The notes below the pieces were generated by a model, which was given only the letters and a program-made list of their open reading frames with translations, was not told where the DNA came from and searched no databases. This document shows, piece by piece, positions 35,995 to 45,434 of a stretch of 64,000 nucleotides of DNA. This DNA is from an uncultured Maribacter sp. (GTDB lineage Bacteria; Bacteroidota; Bacteroidia; Flavobacteriales; Flavobacteriaceae). Position 1 is the first letter of the stretch. Each line of letters begins with the position of its first letter. The position numbers and the translations under genes are program-made. The DNA lies in contig NZ_CANMDU010000001.1 of NCBI RefSeq assembly GCF_947496775.1, positions 930,001-994,000 on the forward strand, given 5' to 3'.

Positions 35995-38900
35995 TTAAAA
36001 TTTGGCTTGTACTCCAAACATGAATGTTCTAGCATTAGGATATGCTCTTGCATCTAAACCTCTACCCAATAATGGATTTACTTGATCTCTTAAACCAGGA
36101 ACCCCTGTATTTCTATTAGCACGACCACCATTCGTAGAAGATACATCTGGGTCATAACCGCTATAATCTGTTAATACAAATACATTCTGAATATTTAAAG
36201 ACAAACGAATGTTTTTAACCCACTCTAACCCAAAAGAACCTTCTTTAAAATTATAACCTATGTCTATATTTTTAAGCCTAAAATAGGACCCATCTTCTAC
36301 AAAGAAAGAGGATGGAGCTTTGTTACCAGCGGCATCTGAAATAGACGCTCTAGGAATATTAGTATCTGTATTAGAAGGTGTCCATGAATTTAAAACCTCT
36401 GACAGCTTACCACCATCTTGCCATAATATACTGTAGTATCTACTTAGGTTGTAAATTTCATTCCCTTGCACTCCATTAAAACTTAATCCAAAATCAAAGT
36501 TTTTATATTCTCCATTGAAATTTATCCCATAGGTAAAATCAGGAGTAGGATCTCCGATATTTGTAATATCATCTGCTGTAATTTGCCCATCTCCATTAAC
36601 ATCTATACGAACAAAATCTCCAGTAGCAGGATCCACTTTATTTTCTACCTTATAACCATAGAAGGCACCAATAGGTTGATTTGCTCTAGTTGCATTTACT
36701 ACACGTAAATCTTCATCAATTGCAGGGCCTAAAATTGTATTAGGTATATCTCCTGCTTCACTCTTTAAATTAAAAGAGAAGTTAGTTCCTGCCGTGAAAG
36801 TAAAATCTCCATCTGTTTTACGGTAAGTTAAATCCCATTCTAAACCTTTATTAATTAAAGTTCCTGCATTTCTAGTAACTGGTAAACTAACACCACTAGT
36901 AGAAGGAACATTAATTGCTACTAAAACGTCTTCTATATCCTTAGTATAATAGTCCATAGAGAAAGTCATTCTATTATCTAAGAACCCTAAATCTACACCA
37001 ACATCAAACGTTTTTGTTGTTTCCCATACTAAGCTTGGATCTGCCAAAGTAGTTTGTGCTAAACCATTTGCTAAACCACCACCAAAAGAAGTGTTAGATG
37101 CATTAGCTGCAAAAACCGCTTGTGTAGGGTAAAAAGTATCTGGATATGAACCTAACTCCCCGTAAGAAGCACGAAGTTTAAAATAATTTACGGTTTCAGA
37201 TTTCCAAAAATCTTCATCACTTATATTCCAACCAGCAGAGAAAGAAGGGAAATAACCTACTCTATTGTCTTCTGCAAAACGAGAAGAAGCATCTCTTCTT
37301 AAGGTTGCAGAAAATAAATATTTACTATCATACCCATAATTAAATCTTCCAAAGTAAGACTGTAACGCTGCATTATTATTTTGTCCTAATAACACCAATT
37401 GATCACTAGATGGTAATGCTCCTACATTTCTAATTACATTAGACGGTGTTCCTTGACCAAAAACACCATTACTTTTTTGAGTTTCTTTAAAATAAGTATA
37501 TCCTAATACAGCAGAAACCTTATGCGCATTGAACTCTTTTTCATAAGAAATAGTTGGCTCCACTTGTACATTTACATCTTCTTGTCTATGATCCGTAAGA
37601 TCATTTTCTGTATTTACATTTAGTACTGCATCTACAGTACTCATAAAGTATGTTGGCGTAAATTGATATGAGTTTCTACTAGTATAATCAATACCAAAGT
37701 TTACAGATGCTTTTAAACCTTCTAAAATTTCATAATCTAATTTTGCACTACCAAAAATAGTTCTTGTAGTAACTTGATTATCTTCTAGGGTTGCTAAAGC
37801 GTATTGATTAACACCACCTGGTCCATGTATTGCTGAGGAAGGTCCTTCAAAGCCACCATCATTAGCATCATTTCTAAATGCTAAAGTTGGCGCAGAAGCT
37901 CCATCCCAACCATACCAGTTGTTTTCTTGTAATTTACCCTCTGTTATACCTAAAGATTCGGTTAAAGTAAATTTCCCAAAATCAAATCTACTGTTTAATC
38001 TAAAGTTAATTCTTTTAAAACCAGAACCCACTAAAATACCATCTTGGTTAAAATAGTTTCCCGAAGCGAAATAGGAAGAATTTTCTCCTCCTCCAGATAC
38101 AGAAACCCCTATTTCCTCAACAATACCAGATTTTAAAGATTCGTCTTGCCAATCGGTATCTACACCATTCCAAGTTACAGAATTTGCCTCTCCATCATTT
38201 ACAAAACGTTGGTTTAAATAATCTGCATACTGTTCTCCGTTAATATAATCTAATTTTTTGCTTGGAGTGTCAAAACCAACTCTAGTATTTAAAGTAACTT
38301 CTGTAGCCCTATTTTTTTGACCATGAGTAGTTTTAATAAGAACCACACCATTGGCTGCTCTAGCACCATAAATAGCAGATGCAGCTGCATCTTTTAATAT
38401 TGAAATATCTTGAATATCGTTTGCATTAACATAATCCATATTATCTACAAAAAGACCATCTACAACAAATAAAGGCGATGCATTACTTAAAGAGTTTACC
38501 CCTCTAATAAATACGTTGGCCCTACCACCTGGCTGGCCACCAAAACTTTCTACCTGAATTCCCGATAGTTTTCCTTGTAATGCTGTAGTCGGATTACTAG
38601 CTACTACATTTACAATAGCATCTTTTTTAATTGTAGATACAGAACCAGTAAGCTCTCTTTTATTAGACGTACCATAACCAATAATAACCACCTCACTTAA
38701 TGCCTGCGCATCTGCTTGCATTGTAACATTTAAAGAAGATTTTCCGTTTAAAGCTATTTCCTGAGTAGCATACCCGATATAACTAAAAACAAGAATGCCA
38801 TCTTGAGCAACATCTGCAATAGCATAATTACCATCAAAATCGGTTGTTACACCGTTAGTAGTCCCCTTTACCACAATGTTAACCCCTGGTAAAGGGCCAT

Positions 38901-39006
38901 CAGCGTCCGAGACAGTACCCGAAACCTGTGTAGTTTGCGCAATAGAAATGTAACTGAATAACATCATTGCCAAACTCATAAACTGTTTGAGTGTTTTTCT
39001 GTTCAT
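35995..39006 (-). CDS. SusC/RagA family TonB-dependent transporter
   Basis: A 1003-residue outer-membrane beta-barrel. Signal peptide (MNRKTLKQFMSLAMMLFSYI...AQ), then a CarboxypepD-regulatory-like domain (GPLPGVNIVVKGTTNGV, DFDGNYAI), the plug with NVFIRGVNSLSNASPLFVVD and AASAIYGARAANGVVLIKT, and a barrel ending in MFGVQAKF with a terminal Phe. At 1003 residues it is on the short side for SusC. It is the first structural gene of the putative galactosylglycerol operon, 212 bases downstream of the GntR regulator gene, with a -7 box at 39101-39108. It needs TonB-ExbBD energy supplied from elsewhere in the genome. Confidence 0.96.
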   Translation of the reverse strand: MNRKTLKQFMSLAMMLFSYISIAQTTQVSGTVSDADGPLPGVNIVVKGTTNGVTTDFDGNYAIADVAQDGILVFSYIGYATQEIALNGKSSLNVTMQADAQALSEVVIIGYGTSNKRELTGSVSTIKKDAIVNVVASNPTTALQGKLSGIQVESFGGQPGGRANVFIRGVNSLSNASPLFVVDGLFVDNMDYVNANDIQDISILKDAAASAIYGARAANGVVLIKTTHGQKNRATEVTLNTRVGFDTPSKKLDYINGEQYADYLNQRFVNDGEANSVTWNGVDTDWQDESLKSGIVEEIGVSVSGGGENSSYFASGNYFNQDGILVGSGFKRINFRLNSRFDFGKFTLTESLGITEGKLQENNWYGWDGASAPTLAFRNDANDGGFEGPSSAIHGPGGVNQYALATLEDNQVTTRTIFGSAKLDYEILEGLKASVNFGIDYTSRNSYQFTPTYFMSTVDAVLNVNTENDLTDHRQEDVNVQVEPTISYEKEFNAHKVSAVLGYTYFKETQKSNGVFGQGTPSNVIRNVGALPSSDQLVLLGQNNNAALQSYFGRFNYGYDSKYLFSATLRRDASSRFAEDNRVGYFPSFSAGWNISDEDFWKSETVNYFKLRASYGELGSYPDTFYPTQAVFAANASNTSFGGGLANGLAQTTLADPSLVWETTKTFDVGVDLGFLDNRMTFSMDYYTKDIEDVLVAINVPSTSGVSLPVTRNAGTLINKGLEWDLTYRKTDGDFTFTAGTNFSFNLKSEAGDIPNTILGPAIDEDLRVVNATRANQPIGAFYGYKVENKVDPATGDFVRIDVNGDGQITADDITNIGDPTPDFTYGINFNGEYKNFDFGLSFNGVQGNEIYNLSRYYSILWQDGGKLSEVLNSWTPSNTDTNIPRASISDAAGNKAPSSFFVEDGSYFRLKNIDIGYNFKEGSFGLEWVKNIRLSLNIQNVFVLTDYSGYDPDVSSTNGGRANRNTGVPGLRDQVNPLLGRGLDARAYPNARTFMFGVQAKF

Positions 39007-39077
39007 AAGAATAAATTGTTAATAGATTAATTTATAATAAGTTAGTTTTTTGAGCAGTTGAAAATCAATTTATTGTG

Positions 39078-39108
39078 CTATGATAGTCTATGCTACTATG
39101 CAAATATA
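39078..39108 (-). promoter_or_regulatory. Candidate promoter/operator ahead of susC (putative galactosylglycerol operon)
   Basis: On the minus strand TATATTTG (39108-39101) matches the -7 box and leaves a leader of about 95 bases to the susC start. Immediately downstream, read on the plus strand, CTATG occurs three times, at 39078-39082, 39088-39092 and 39096-39100. The repeats would overlap the transcription start and could be an operator for the adjacent GntR regulator. A good TTG -33 element is not seen. Confidence 0.4.
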
Positions 39109-39218
39109 AATTAAAATTTTACATATTAAAATTTTACTGAACAAAAATTAAATATATGTTAAAATTATGGTATCAAAATTTAGATATCGTAAATCCGCCA
39201 ATTTCGCAAGTAGAAAAA

Positions 39219-40232
39219 CTATAATGAATTTCTTTTAATAAGGTTAGAGGGCACTATTATCTGCGTCTTATTTTGAAGTTTAATATGATTTGCTGCCTTT
39301 TTTGCCATTTCTTTAAAATCTGTAGAAATTGTTGTGATACCACCAAATACTATTTCTTTGACAACGTGATCATTATGAGAAAGCACCCCAATATGTTTTC
39401 CTATAATATATTCATTATTTTTTGCATCTCTTAAAACTTCCCATAGAAATGTATCACTTATAAAGAAATATAACGTCCCCTTTTTAATAGACCCAGATTT
39501 ATACTTCTCTTCAACCTTTCCTATTACATTATAGTCGGCACAAAACCTATTAAACGCATTTAAAACTCCCAAAGGATAATCCTTATCGTCTTTATAAAAT
39601 AATATAAACTTCTTATAATTTGATATTTCCGGCAATAGCTCCACAAGTTTGCTATAAGTAGAATCTTCGAACTCCTGAGAGATATAAGAATAGGTATTAT
39701 CTAACGTTAAATACCTATCTATTATTAAAATTTTATTTGGATTAATAGATTCTATTAAAGGTCGTATACTAGGGTTCGGTATAGGAGCAACTACATACAT
39801 ACCGTATTTTCCTCTAATAGTATTAAATATACTTTCAAAAACGGACTCATTATTATGATGAAAAAATAAGTCTATTTGATATCTTTTTCCTAATTCTTTC
39901 CTAAAAGCATTATAAAATTCCTCTTGAAACCGCTGCAGAGAAAATAAAAGTAAAGCAATCTTTAAAGTAACTTTAGTCTCTTTACTAACAATGAAATATC
40001 CTTTTAATTTTTTAGATTCTACTAAACCTCTCTCTTTTAATTCCTCATATGCCTTAACAATTGTTTTTCGAGCATATCCCAAATCTTGTACCATTGCATT
40101 TATAGATGGTAATTTATCGCCGACTTGTAAAATACCAGAATCTATAGCCTCTAATATTCCATTCACAAGCTGTTCATGTTTAGAAAGAGAATTAATTTTT
40201 TGAAGACTTTTTATTTTAGAAATAAGAGACAT
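39219..40232 (-). CDS. GntR-type transcriptional regulator with LacI-like effector domain
   Basis: A 337-residue cytoplasmic regulator. Residues 15-80 are a GntR winged helix (ILEAIDSGILQVGDKLPSIN, YARKTIVKAYEELKERGLVE). From about residue 90 the protein switches to a periplasmic-binding-protein/LacI-like sensor (KIALLLFSLQRFQEEFYNAF, KYGMYVVAPIPNPSIRPLIE, VLSHNDHVVKEIVFGG), a fusion used by Bacteroidota to sense sugars. It lies directly upstream of the susC-glpD operon on the same strand and divergent from a second susC operon, so it could control either. I think the alpha-galactoside operon is the target because of the shared direction and the CTATG repeats, but this is inference. Confidence 0.88.
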   Translation of the reverse strand: MSLISKIKSLQKINSLSKHEQLVNGILEAIDSGILQVGDKLPSINAMVQDLGYARKTIVKAYEELKERGLVESKKLKGYFIVSKETKVTLKIALLLFSLQRFQEEFYNAFRKELGKRYQIDLFFHHNNESVFESIFNTIRGKYGMYVVAPIPNPSIRPLIESINPNKILIIDRYLTLDNTYSYISQEFEDSTYSKLVELLPEISNYKKFILFYKDDKDYPLGVLNAFNRFCADYNVIGKVEEKYKSGSIKKGTLYFFISDTFLWEVLRDAKNNEYIIGKHIGVLSHNDHVVKEIVFGGITTISTDFKEMAKKAANHIKLQNKTQIIVPSNLIKRNSL

Positions 40233-40414
40233 GTAAGAAGAATTAATTCTGTAATGATAAGAAAATTATAGCATTTTTGAAATTTTTTAAAAACAATGAC
40301 CCTAAATCATTCTCTTGTTAAAAAAATTATACTAATAACATTACCTGCCAACCAAATTTCCTAAACGATAATTTTTTGTTCTCCATATAAGTGCAACTAC
40401 CTAAACAAGTGATT

Positions 40415-40430
40415 CGGAACATTTGTTCTG
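40415..40430. promoter_or_regulatory. Imperfect 16-base palindrome in the GntR-susC intergenic region
   Basis: CGGAAC-attt-GTTCTG is a palindrome with one G-T wobble. It lies in the 298-base divergent gap between the GntR regulator gene and the second susC gene, about 22 bases upstream of the susC -33 element, and is a reasonable site for the adjacent regulator. The rest of the gap is AT-rich without other clear signals except the promoter and repeats described next. Confidence 0.35.
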
Positions 40431-40451
40431 TCAATCGGTACATCTGAAACC

Positions 40452-40480
40452 TTGATATTATTGTAATGATTTCATATTTG
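40452..40480 (+). promoter_or_regulatory. Promoter of the second susC operon
   Basis: TTG at 40452-40454 and CATATTTG at 40473-40480 (one mismatch to TAnnTTTG) are 18 bases apart and lie about 50 bases before the susC start codon, in the correct orientation. Confidence 0.6.
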
Positions 40481-40508
40481 TTTAACAAAACTTTAATGTT
40501 TGTTTAAC
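40477..40508 (+). repeat. Two direct repeats in the leader of the second susC operon
   Basis: TTTGTTTAAC occurs at 40477-40486 and again at 40499-40508, exactly 22 bases apart, which is about two helical turns. The first copy overlaps the -7 box and the second lies in the 5' leader. The arrangement would suit a dimeric regulator binding one face of the helix. Confidence 0.45.
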
Positions 40509-40530
40509 TAACTTAAACTCAGTAAAAATT

Positions 40531-43500
40531 ATGAAATTTCAATTAGTATTTAGTTGGAAAACCAAGGCTTACCTAATGACACTTTTAGGGATTCTAAGCT
40601 TTGGCATTTCACACGCTCAATCAAAGACCATTTCGGGAACAATCTCCGCTGGTGGAACACCTTTACCAGGTGTTAGTATTGTGGTTAAAGGAACCAATAA
40701 TGGAGCCGTTGCAGATTTTGACGGAAATTATTCTATCGAAGCCAACTCTTCTGATGTACTAGTATTTAGCTACATAGGTTATGCCACTAAAGAATTAAAA
40801 GTAGGCAGTAATACCAACATAAATGTAAGTTTATTAGAAGATGTGGCAGCATTAGAGGAAGTTGTAGTATACGGTTACGGTTCCGTAAAAAGAAAAGATT
40901 TAACGGGCTCTGTTGTTTCCATAAAAGCGGAAGACATGCAAAAAGTTAAAACAGTTTCTTTTGAAGGAGCTCTATCAGCTAAGGCTGCGGGTGTGCAAGT
41001 AGTAACATCGCAAGGAGGTCCGGATGCAGGTTTTCGAGTACTTGTACGTGGAGGCACCTCTGTTAATGCTTCAACAGACCCTTTATATGTTGTAGATGGT
41101 TTTGCTCTTGAGGGCAACTCACGTTCCACTGCACTTGGTTTAGGTAACTCCAATACGAGCCCCTTATCTACAATAGATCCCGCAAACATAGAATCCATAG
41201 AAATATTAAAGGATGCCTCTGCAACAGCTTTATATGGGTCTAGAGGAGCAAATGGTGTAGTTATTATCACCACAAAAAAAGGTAGAAAAGGTAGAACAGA
41301 TATGGATTTTAACATGTACACTTCCGTTTCTACATTAGCTAATAAAATTGATTTAATGACAGCTCAAGAGTTCGTTGATTATAGACTGGAATATACGCCA
41401 TGGGACGAAAATAACCCCACAGATCAATTTGTCGGTGCATATAGAGATGGCTTTGGTAATCCTATTGATTTAAATGATTCCAGAGTTATTTTAACAGATT
41501 GGCAAGATGAAATTATGAGAACTGCCATCACTAAAAATTACAACTTTGGAATTAGAGGTGGTTCAGAAAACAATTCTTACTCTGCATCTATATCTTATTT
41601 AGACAAAGAAGGTATTGTTAAAAACACCGATTTTGAACGGTATAATATTAACTTAAATATTTTTCAAAATCTAGGAGAAAAAGTAAAAGCTGGTGTAACT
41701 TCAAATATAAGCATAAGTAATAGGTCCGGTATTGTTTCAGCGGCTGGATCAGATGCTAATGGACAAAGCGGTATTGTAACAAGTGCTTTATTATTTAGTC
41801 CTGTTCAAGGATTAACACGTTATGACGATGCGGAGTATGATGAAAACGGGTTATTACTTACTTTAAGGTCCGGTGATATTACTAACCCTGTAAGAAGGCT
41901 AGAAGGAGATACAAACACAGGGAACACACTTGGCTATACTGGTAGTGCATTTTTAAGTTATGAAATAACAAAAAACTTAACCTTTAGAACTTCTATTTCA
42001 GGAAATTACAACAAAACCAAGAGTAAATCTTACTTCAATGAAAACTTCGGTTGGGGTAAAAGTGCTAATGGTAGAGCTTTTGTAGGCCAATCAGAATTTG
42101 CGGGTCTTACAACAACTCAAAATTTCACTTATAACAATAACTGGAACAAACACTCTCTAAATGTTATTGCTGTATATGAACAACAAGAGGGTTATTTTGA
42201 GCAGTTAACATCGAGCGCCACAGGTTTTAACTTACCGGGTTTTAATGTTGATTTATTACAATCAGCCACAGAAACTCTAAACAACAGAACACTTAGATCA
42301 GAATCTTCTATAAGATCCGCTATTTCTAGAATTCAATATGACTTTGATGACAGATTTGTATTTAATGCAAGTGCACGTTGGGACGAATCTTCGAAGTTTG
42401 CTCCAGGAGAAAAATGGGGATTTTTCCCATCAGCAGGTTTTGCTTGGAAAGCTTCTAATGAGAGCTTTTTAAAGAACAATAAAACAATCTCCAATTTAAA
42501 ATTCAAAGTAAGCTACGGTGAAACGGGTAATGCCAATATTCCCTCTTACCAATCTTTCGGTTTTGGTGAATTAGAAAATTATTTTTATGATGGAAATTTA
42601 GCTACTGGTGTATCTGTTAATCGTATTCCCAACCCCGCTCTGACTTGGGAAACCACCACGCAACTAGATGCAGGTTTTAACTTAGGCTTATTTAAAAATA
42701 GAGTTAATTTAGAATTCGATTATTACAATAAACAAACCTCAGATTTACTATTAAGAACGCCCATACCCACAAGTACCGGATTCGGTATAATTTTCAAAAA
42801 TACTGGTTCATTAGAAAATAAAGGATATGAATTTGCTTTAAATACAGTTAACATCGATACTGAAAACTTTAGTTGGAACACTAGCTTTAATATTAGTTTC
42901 AACAAAAACAAAATCCTAGATTTAGGAGGCGCAGATCAATTCTTAATAAGAGCAATTGGTAACAACCAAGTTAATAATGACTATATCGTAAGAGTTGGCG
43001 AATCTTTAGGTACTTACTACGGAATAGAACAAGACGGTGTATATAACTATAGCGACTTTGAAGAATTTGACGGTTTAAGCAATGCAGAAGCTGCAGCTAA
43101 ACTAAGACAAGATTCTGCGGATAGTGGAGAGGCCTATTTCGATATTTTTTATACCCTTAAAGATGGCGTGGTTAAAACAGGTGGAGTAAATAATTACAGA
43201 CCAGGCTTACCTAAGTTTAAAGACCAATTAACTGTAGACACCAATGGCGATGGTATACCAGATGAAGCTGACGGAACCGCAAATGATGAGGATCAAGTTA
43301 TTCTAGGAAGATCAGCCCCAAAGCATTTTGGTGGTTTTACAAATAACTTTAGATACAAAAATTTTGACTTAGGAATAGTAACACAATGGGTATACGGTAA
43401 TGATATCTATAATAAAAATAGAGTAAGAGGTAATTCTTTAGCAGTACCATACAGCAATAAATATGCGGTAGCTGCTGATAGATGGACACCTGAAAACTAC

Positions 43501-43821
43501 ACTTCTAATATTCCCGGTATTTGGGGGTACGGTGATGGTGGTTTTGGTAGCGCCGCTAAATCTGTTTACGTAGAAGATGGTTCTTACTTTAGAATATCAA
43601 ATATAACTATTGGGTATACGCTACCCTCAGATGTTGTAGAGAAGATTGGTATTAAAAAGGTTCGCCTATATGGTTCTGTTGATAATGCCTTTTTGTTCAC
43701 TAATTATACTGGTTTTGATCCAGATGTAAATGTTGGAAGCAATCAATTAACTCCTGGTTTAGATTCTGATGCCTATCCAAGAGAAAGAACTTTTAACCTA
43801 GGTCTTAATGTTGGATTTTAA
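40531..43821 (+). CDS. SusC/RagA family TonB-dependent transporter (second pair)
   Basis: A 1096-residue outer-membrane transporter. Signal peptide (to HAQ near residue 30), CarboxypepD-regulatory-like domain (GGTPLPGVSIVVKGTNNGA, DFDGNYSIEA), TonB plug (VYGYGSVKRKDLTGSVVSIK, ATALYGSRGANGVVIITTKK) and a large barrel ending FNLGLNVGF. The plug-to-barrel region has the aromatic/Asn-rich loops usual for glycan-binding SusC proteins. It is followed 45 bases later by its SusD partner. The substrate is unknown. It is divergent from the GntR gene. Confidence 0.96.
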   Translation: MKFQLVFSWKTKAYLMTLLGILSFGISHAQSKTISGTISAGGTPLPGVSIVVKGTNNGAVADFDGNYSIEANSSDVLVFSYIGYATKELKVGSNTNINVSLLEDVAALEEVVVYGYGSVKRKDLTGSVVSIKAEDMQKVKTVSFEGALSAKAAGVQVVTSQGGPDAGFRVLVRGGTSVNASTDPLYVVDGFALEGNSRSTALGLGNSNTSPLSTIDPANIESIEILKDASATALYGSRGANGVVIITTKKGRKGRTDMDFNMYTSVSTLANKIDLMTAQEFVDYRLEYTPWDENNPTDQFVGAYRDGFGNPIDLNDSRVILTDWQDEIMRTAITKNYNFGIRGGSENNSYSASISYLDKEGIVKNTDFERYNINLNIFQNLGEKVKAGVTSNISISNRSGIVSAAGSDANGQSGIVTSALLFSPVQGLTRYDDAEYDENGLLLTLRSGDITNPVRRLEGDTNTGNTLGYTGSAFLSYEITKNLTFRTSISGNYNKTKSKSYFNENFGWGKSANGRAFVGQSEFAGLTTTQNFTYNNNWNKHSLNVIAVYEQQEGYFEQLTSSATGFNLPGFNVDLLQSATETLNNRTLRSESSIRSAISRIQYDFDDRFVFNASARWDESSKFAPGEKWGFFPSAGFAWKASNESFLKNNKTISNLKFKVSYGETGNANIPSYQSFGFGELENYFYDGNLATGVSVNRIPNPALTWETTTQLDAGFNLGLFKNRVNLEFDYYNKQTSDLLLRTPIPTSTGFGIIFKNTGSLENKGYEFALNTVNIDTENFSWNTSFNISFNKNKILDLGGADQFLIRAIGNNQVNNDYIVRVGESLGTYYGIEQDGVYNYSDFEEFDGLSNAEAAAKLRQDSADSGEAYFDIFYTLKDGVVKTGGVNNYRPGLPKFKDQLTVDTNGDGIPDEADGTANDEDQVILGRSAPKHFGGFTNNFRYKNFDLGIVTQWVYGNDIYNKNRVRGNSLAVPYSNKYAVAADRWTPENYTSNIPGIWGYGDGGFGSAAKSVYVEDGSYFRISNITIGYTLPSDVVEKIGIKKVRLYGSVDNAFLFTNYTGFDPDVNVGSNQLTPGLDSDAYPRERTFNLGLNVGF

Positions 43822-43866
43822 CAAAGAAGATAATTTGTTAAGTAAAAAACGCAAAAAATAAGAAAA

Positions 43867-45411
43867 ATGAAAAAAGTAAAAAATATAATATTATCGATAA
43901 CGGCCCTTATAGCCCTATCATCATGTTCAGATAGTTTTGTGGAAGAAAACCCACCATCTGAAATTACTCCCGATGGTTTATTAACTACTGAGGCTGGTGC
44001 ACAAGTTTATTTAAATGGAGCCTATGGGGCCATTCAGCACACTTTAGCATCTGGCGGCGGTGGCACGAATGCTGCATGGCAAATTCATTGGGGAACTATT
44101 GCTACAGATGAAGTAGTTGTTCCTGGTTGGGCTGGTGACAGAAAGCTTATGTTCTTACAACAAGTAACACCTTCTAACAATACTGTTCTTGATGTATGGC
44201 AAGAGTTATACGAAGCAGTAAATATAGCTAATAGTGTTATTGACAGAATTGGAGCTATGACAGAAGATCAAATAAATAATGAAGCTAAAGAAAAAATGAT
44301 TGCTGAAGCTAAATTCTGTAGAGCAGCAGCATATTTTGGATTAGTTGTGCCTTTTGAAAACATACCATTACACAAAAATGAAACTGTTACTGTAGAAGAT
44401 GCTATTTTACCTCAATCCTCAGCTGCAGAGGTTTATGAATTTATTATTTCGGATTTAAAAGTTGCCTCTGCTGTTTTGCCAGAAGAACAAGGCGGTGCAA
44501 AAGCTACTAAAGGAGCTGCGCAAGCTTTATTAGGTAAAGTATATTTACAAATGACTGGCTTTCCTTTAAACCAAACAGATAAGTTTGCTTTAGCAGAAAA
44601 AGAATTCGAAGATGTAATCAGGAGTGGTGTATATGATTTATTAGATAATTATGCAGATGTTTTTAAATTAGATTTTGAGCAAAGTGCAGAAATTGTTTAT
44701 GCTTTTCCAATGGATGGTCCAGGTCAAAGTGAAGGTGGGAACTTAAGTACTTTTTATGGTCCTAATGGTGCTGTATCTAATGGCGGTGGCTGGGGAACAT
44801 GCTATATAAACCAAGAATTTGAAACATCATACGATAGAGATGATTTAAGGTTAAGAAACAATGTAGCTGTTCATAATGCAAATGACATGACAAGAGAAGA
44901 AGCTGTAGAGGTTGACCCTAATGATTGGGGAACAAATAAAGTTTCTTGGAGAGGTTGGAAAACACATGCCGAAAAACCAAATGCATATGCCAATGACACC
45001 CCATTTGACAATCCTTATATTAGATATTCTGATGTTTTGTTAATGTACGCCGAGGCATTAAATGGGCAAGGAAAACTTACGCAAATAGACATTGACCAAA
45101 CCGTAAATAGATTAAGATCAAGGGTAAGAAATATTCCTTCCGCAGTACCAGATATGGTTCTTGGAACACAAGAGCAAAATGCTGAAGAAATTTTATCCGA
45201 ACGTAGAAAAGAACTATGTTTTGAAGGTTGGAGACGCAATGATCTTATTAGGTTTGGAAAATATAAGGAGACCATTTTAGCTATAGATCAAGGTGGTTGG
45301 AGTACAGCAGGTAATCCAGGCCCTAACTATGAGGATTTTGAAATTAGATGGCCCATACCTAGTTCTGAGCTAGAAATAAACCCCAACTTAATACAAAACG
45401 AGGGATATTAA
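43867..45411 (+). CDS. SusD/RagB family lipoprotein (second pair)
   Basis: A 514-residue surface lipoprotein with lipobox SSC (lipid on C20) followed by S-D-S. N-terminal SusD helices (TEAGAQVYLNGAYGAIQHTL), and a C-terminal SusD domain with NPYIRYSDVLLMYAEALNGQ, ERRKELCFEGWRRNDLIRFG and the terminal ELEINPNLIQNEGY. Gly-rich and Trp-rich loops (GWAGDRKLM, GGWGTCYINQEF) may line the ligand site. Arginine is almost always AGA/AGG here, in contrast with the third SusD. It is the middle gene of a three-gene operon. Confidence 0.95.
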   Translation: MKKVKNIILSITALIALSSCSDSFVEENPPSEITPDGLLTTEAGAQVYLNGAYGAIQHTLASGGGGTNAAWQIHWGTIATDEVVVPGWAGDRKLMFLQQVTPSNNTVLDVWQELYEAVNIANSVIDRIGAMTEDQINNEAKEKMIAEAKFCRAAAYFGLVVPFENIPLHKNETVTVEDAILPQSSAAEVYEFIISDLKVASAVLPEEQGGAKATKGAAQALLGKVYLQMTGFPLNQTDKFALAEKEFEDVIRSGVYDLLDNYADVFKLDFEQSAEIVYAFPMDGPGQSEGGNLSTFYGPNGAVSNGGGWGTCYINQEFETSYDRDDLRLRNNVAVHNANDMTREEAVEVDPNDWGTNKVSWRGWKTHAEKPNAYANDTPFDNPYIRYSDVLLMYAEALNGQGKLTQIDIDQTVNRLRSRVRNIPSAVPDMVLGTQEQNAEEILSERRKELCFEGWRRNDLIRFGKYKETILAIDQGGWSTAGNPGPNYEDFEIRWPIPSSELEINPNLIQNEGY

Positions 45412-45434
45412 TTCACCTACAAAAATCGCAAAAA

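Noticed and set aside
27640-40232. Mobile element or genomic island boundaries around the putative galactosylglycerol operon
   Set aside because: I looked for tRNA genes, integrases, transposases and flanking direct repeats and saw none.
40875-41321. Minus-strand open frame of 148 codons inside the second susC
   Set aside because: Antisense to the conserved SusC plug domain; a product of codon bias in the real gene.
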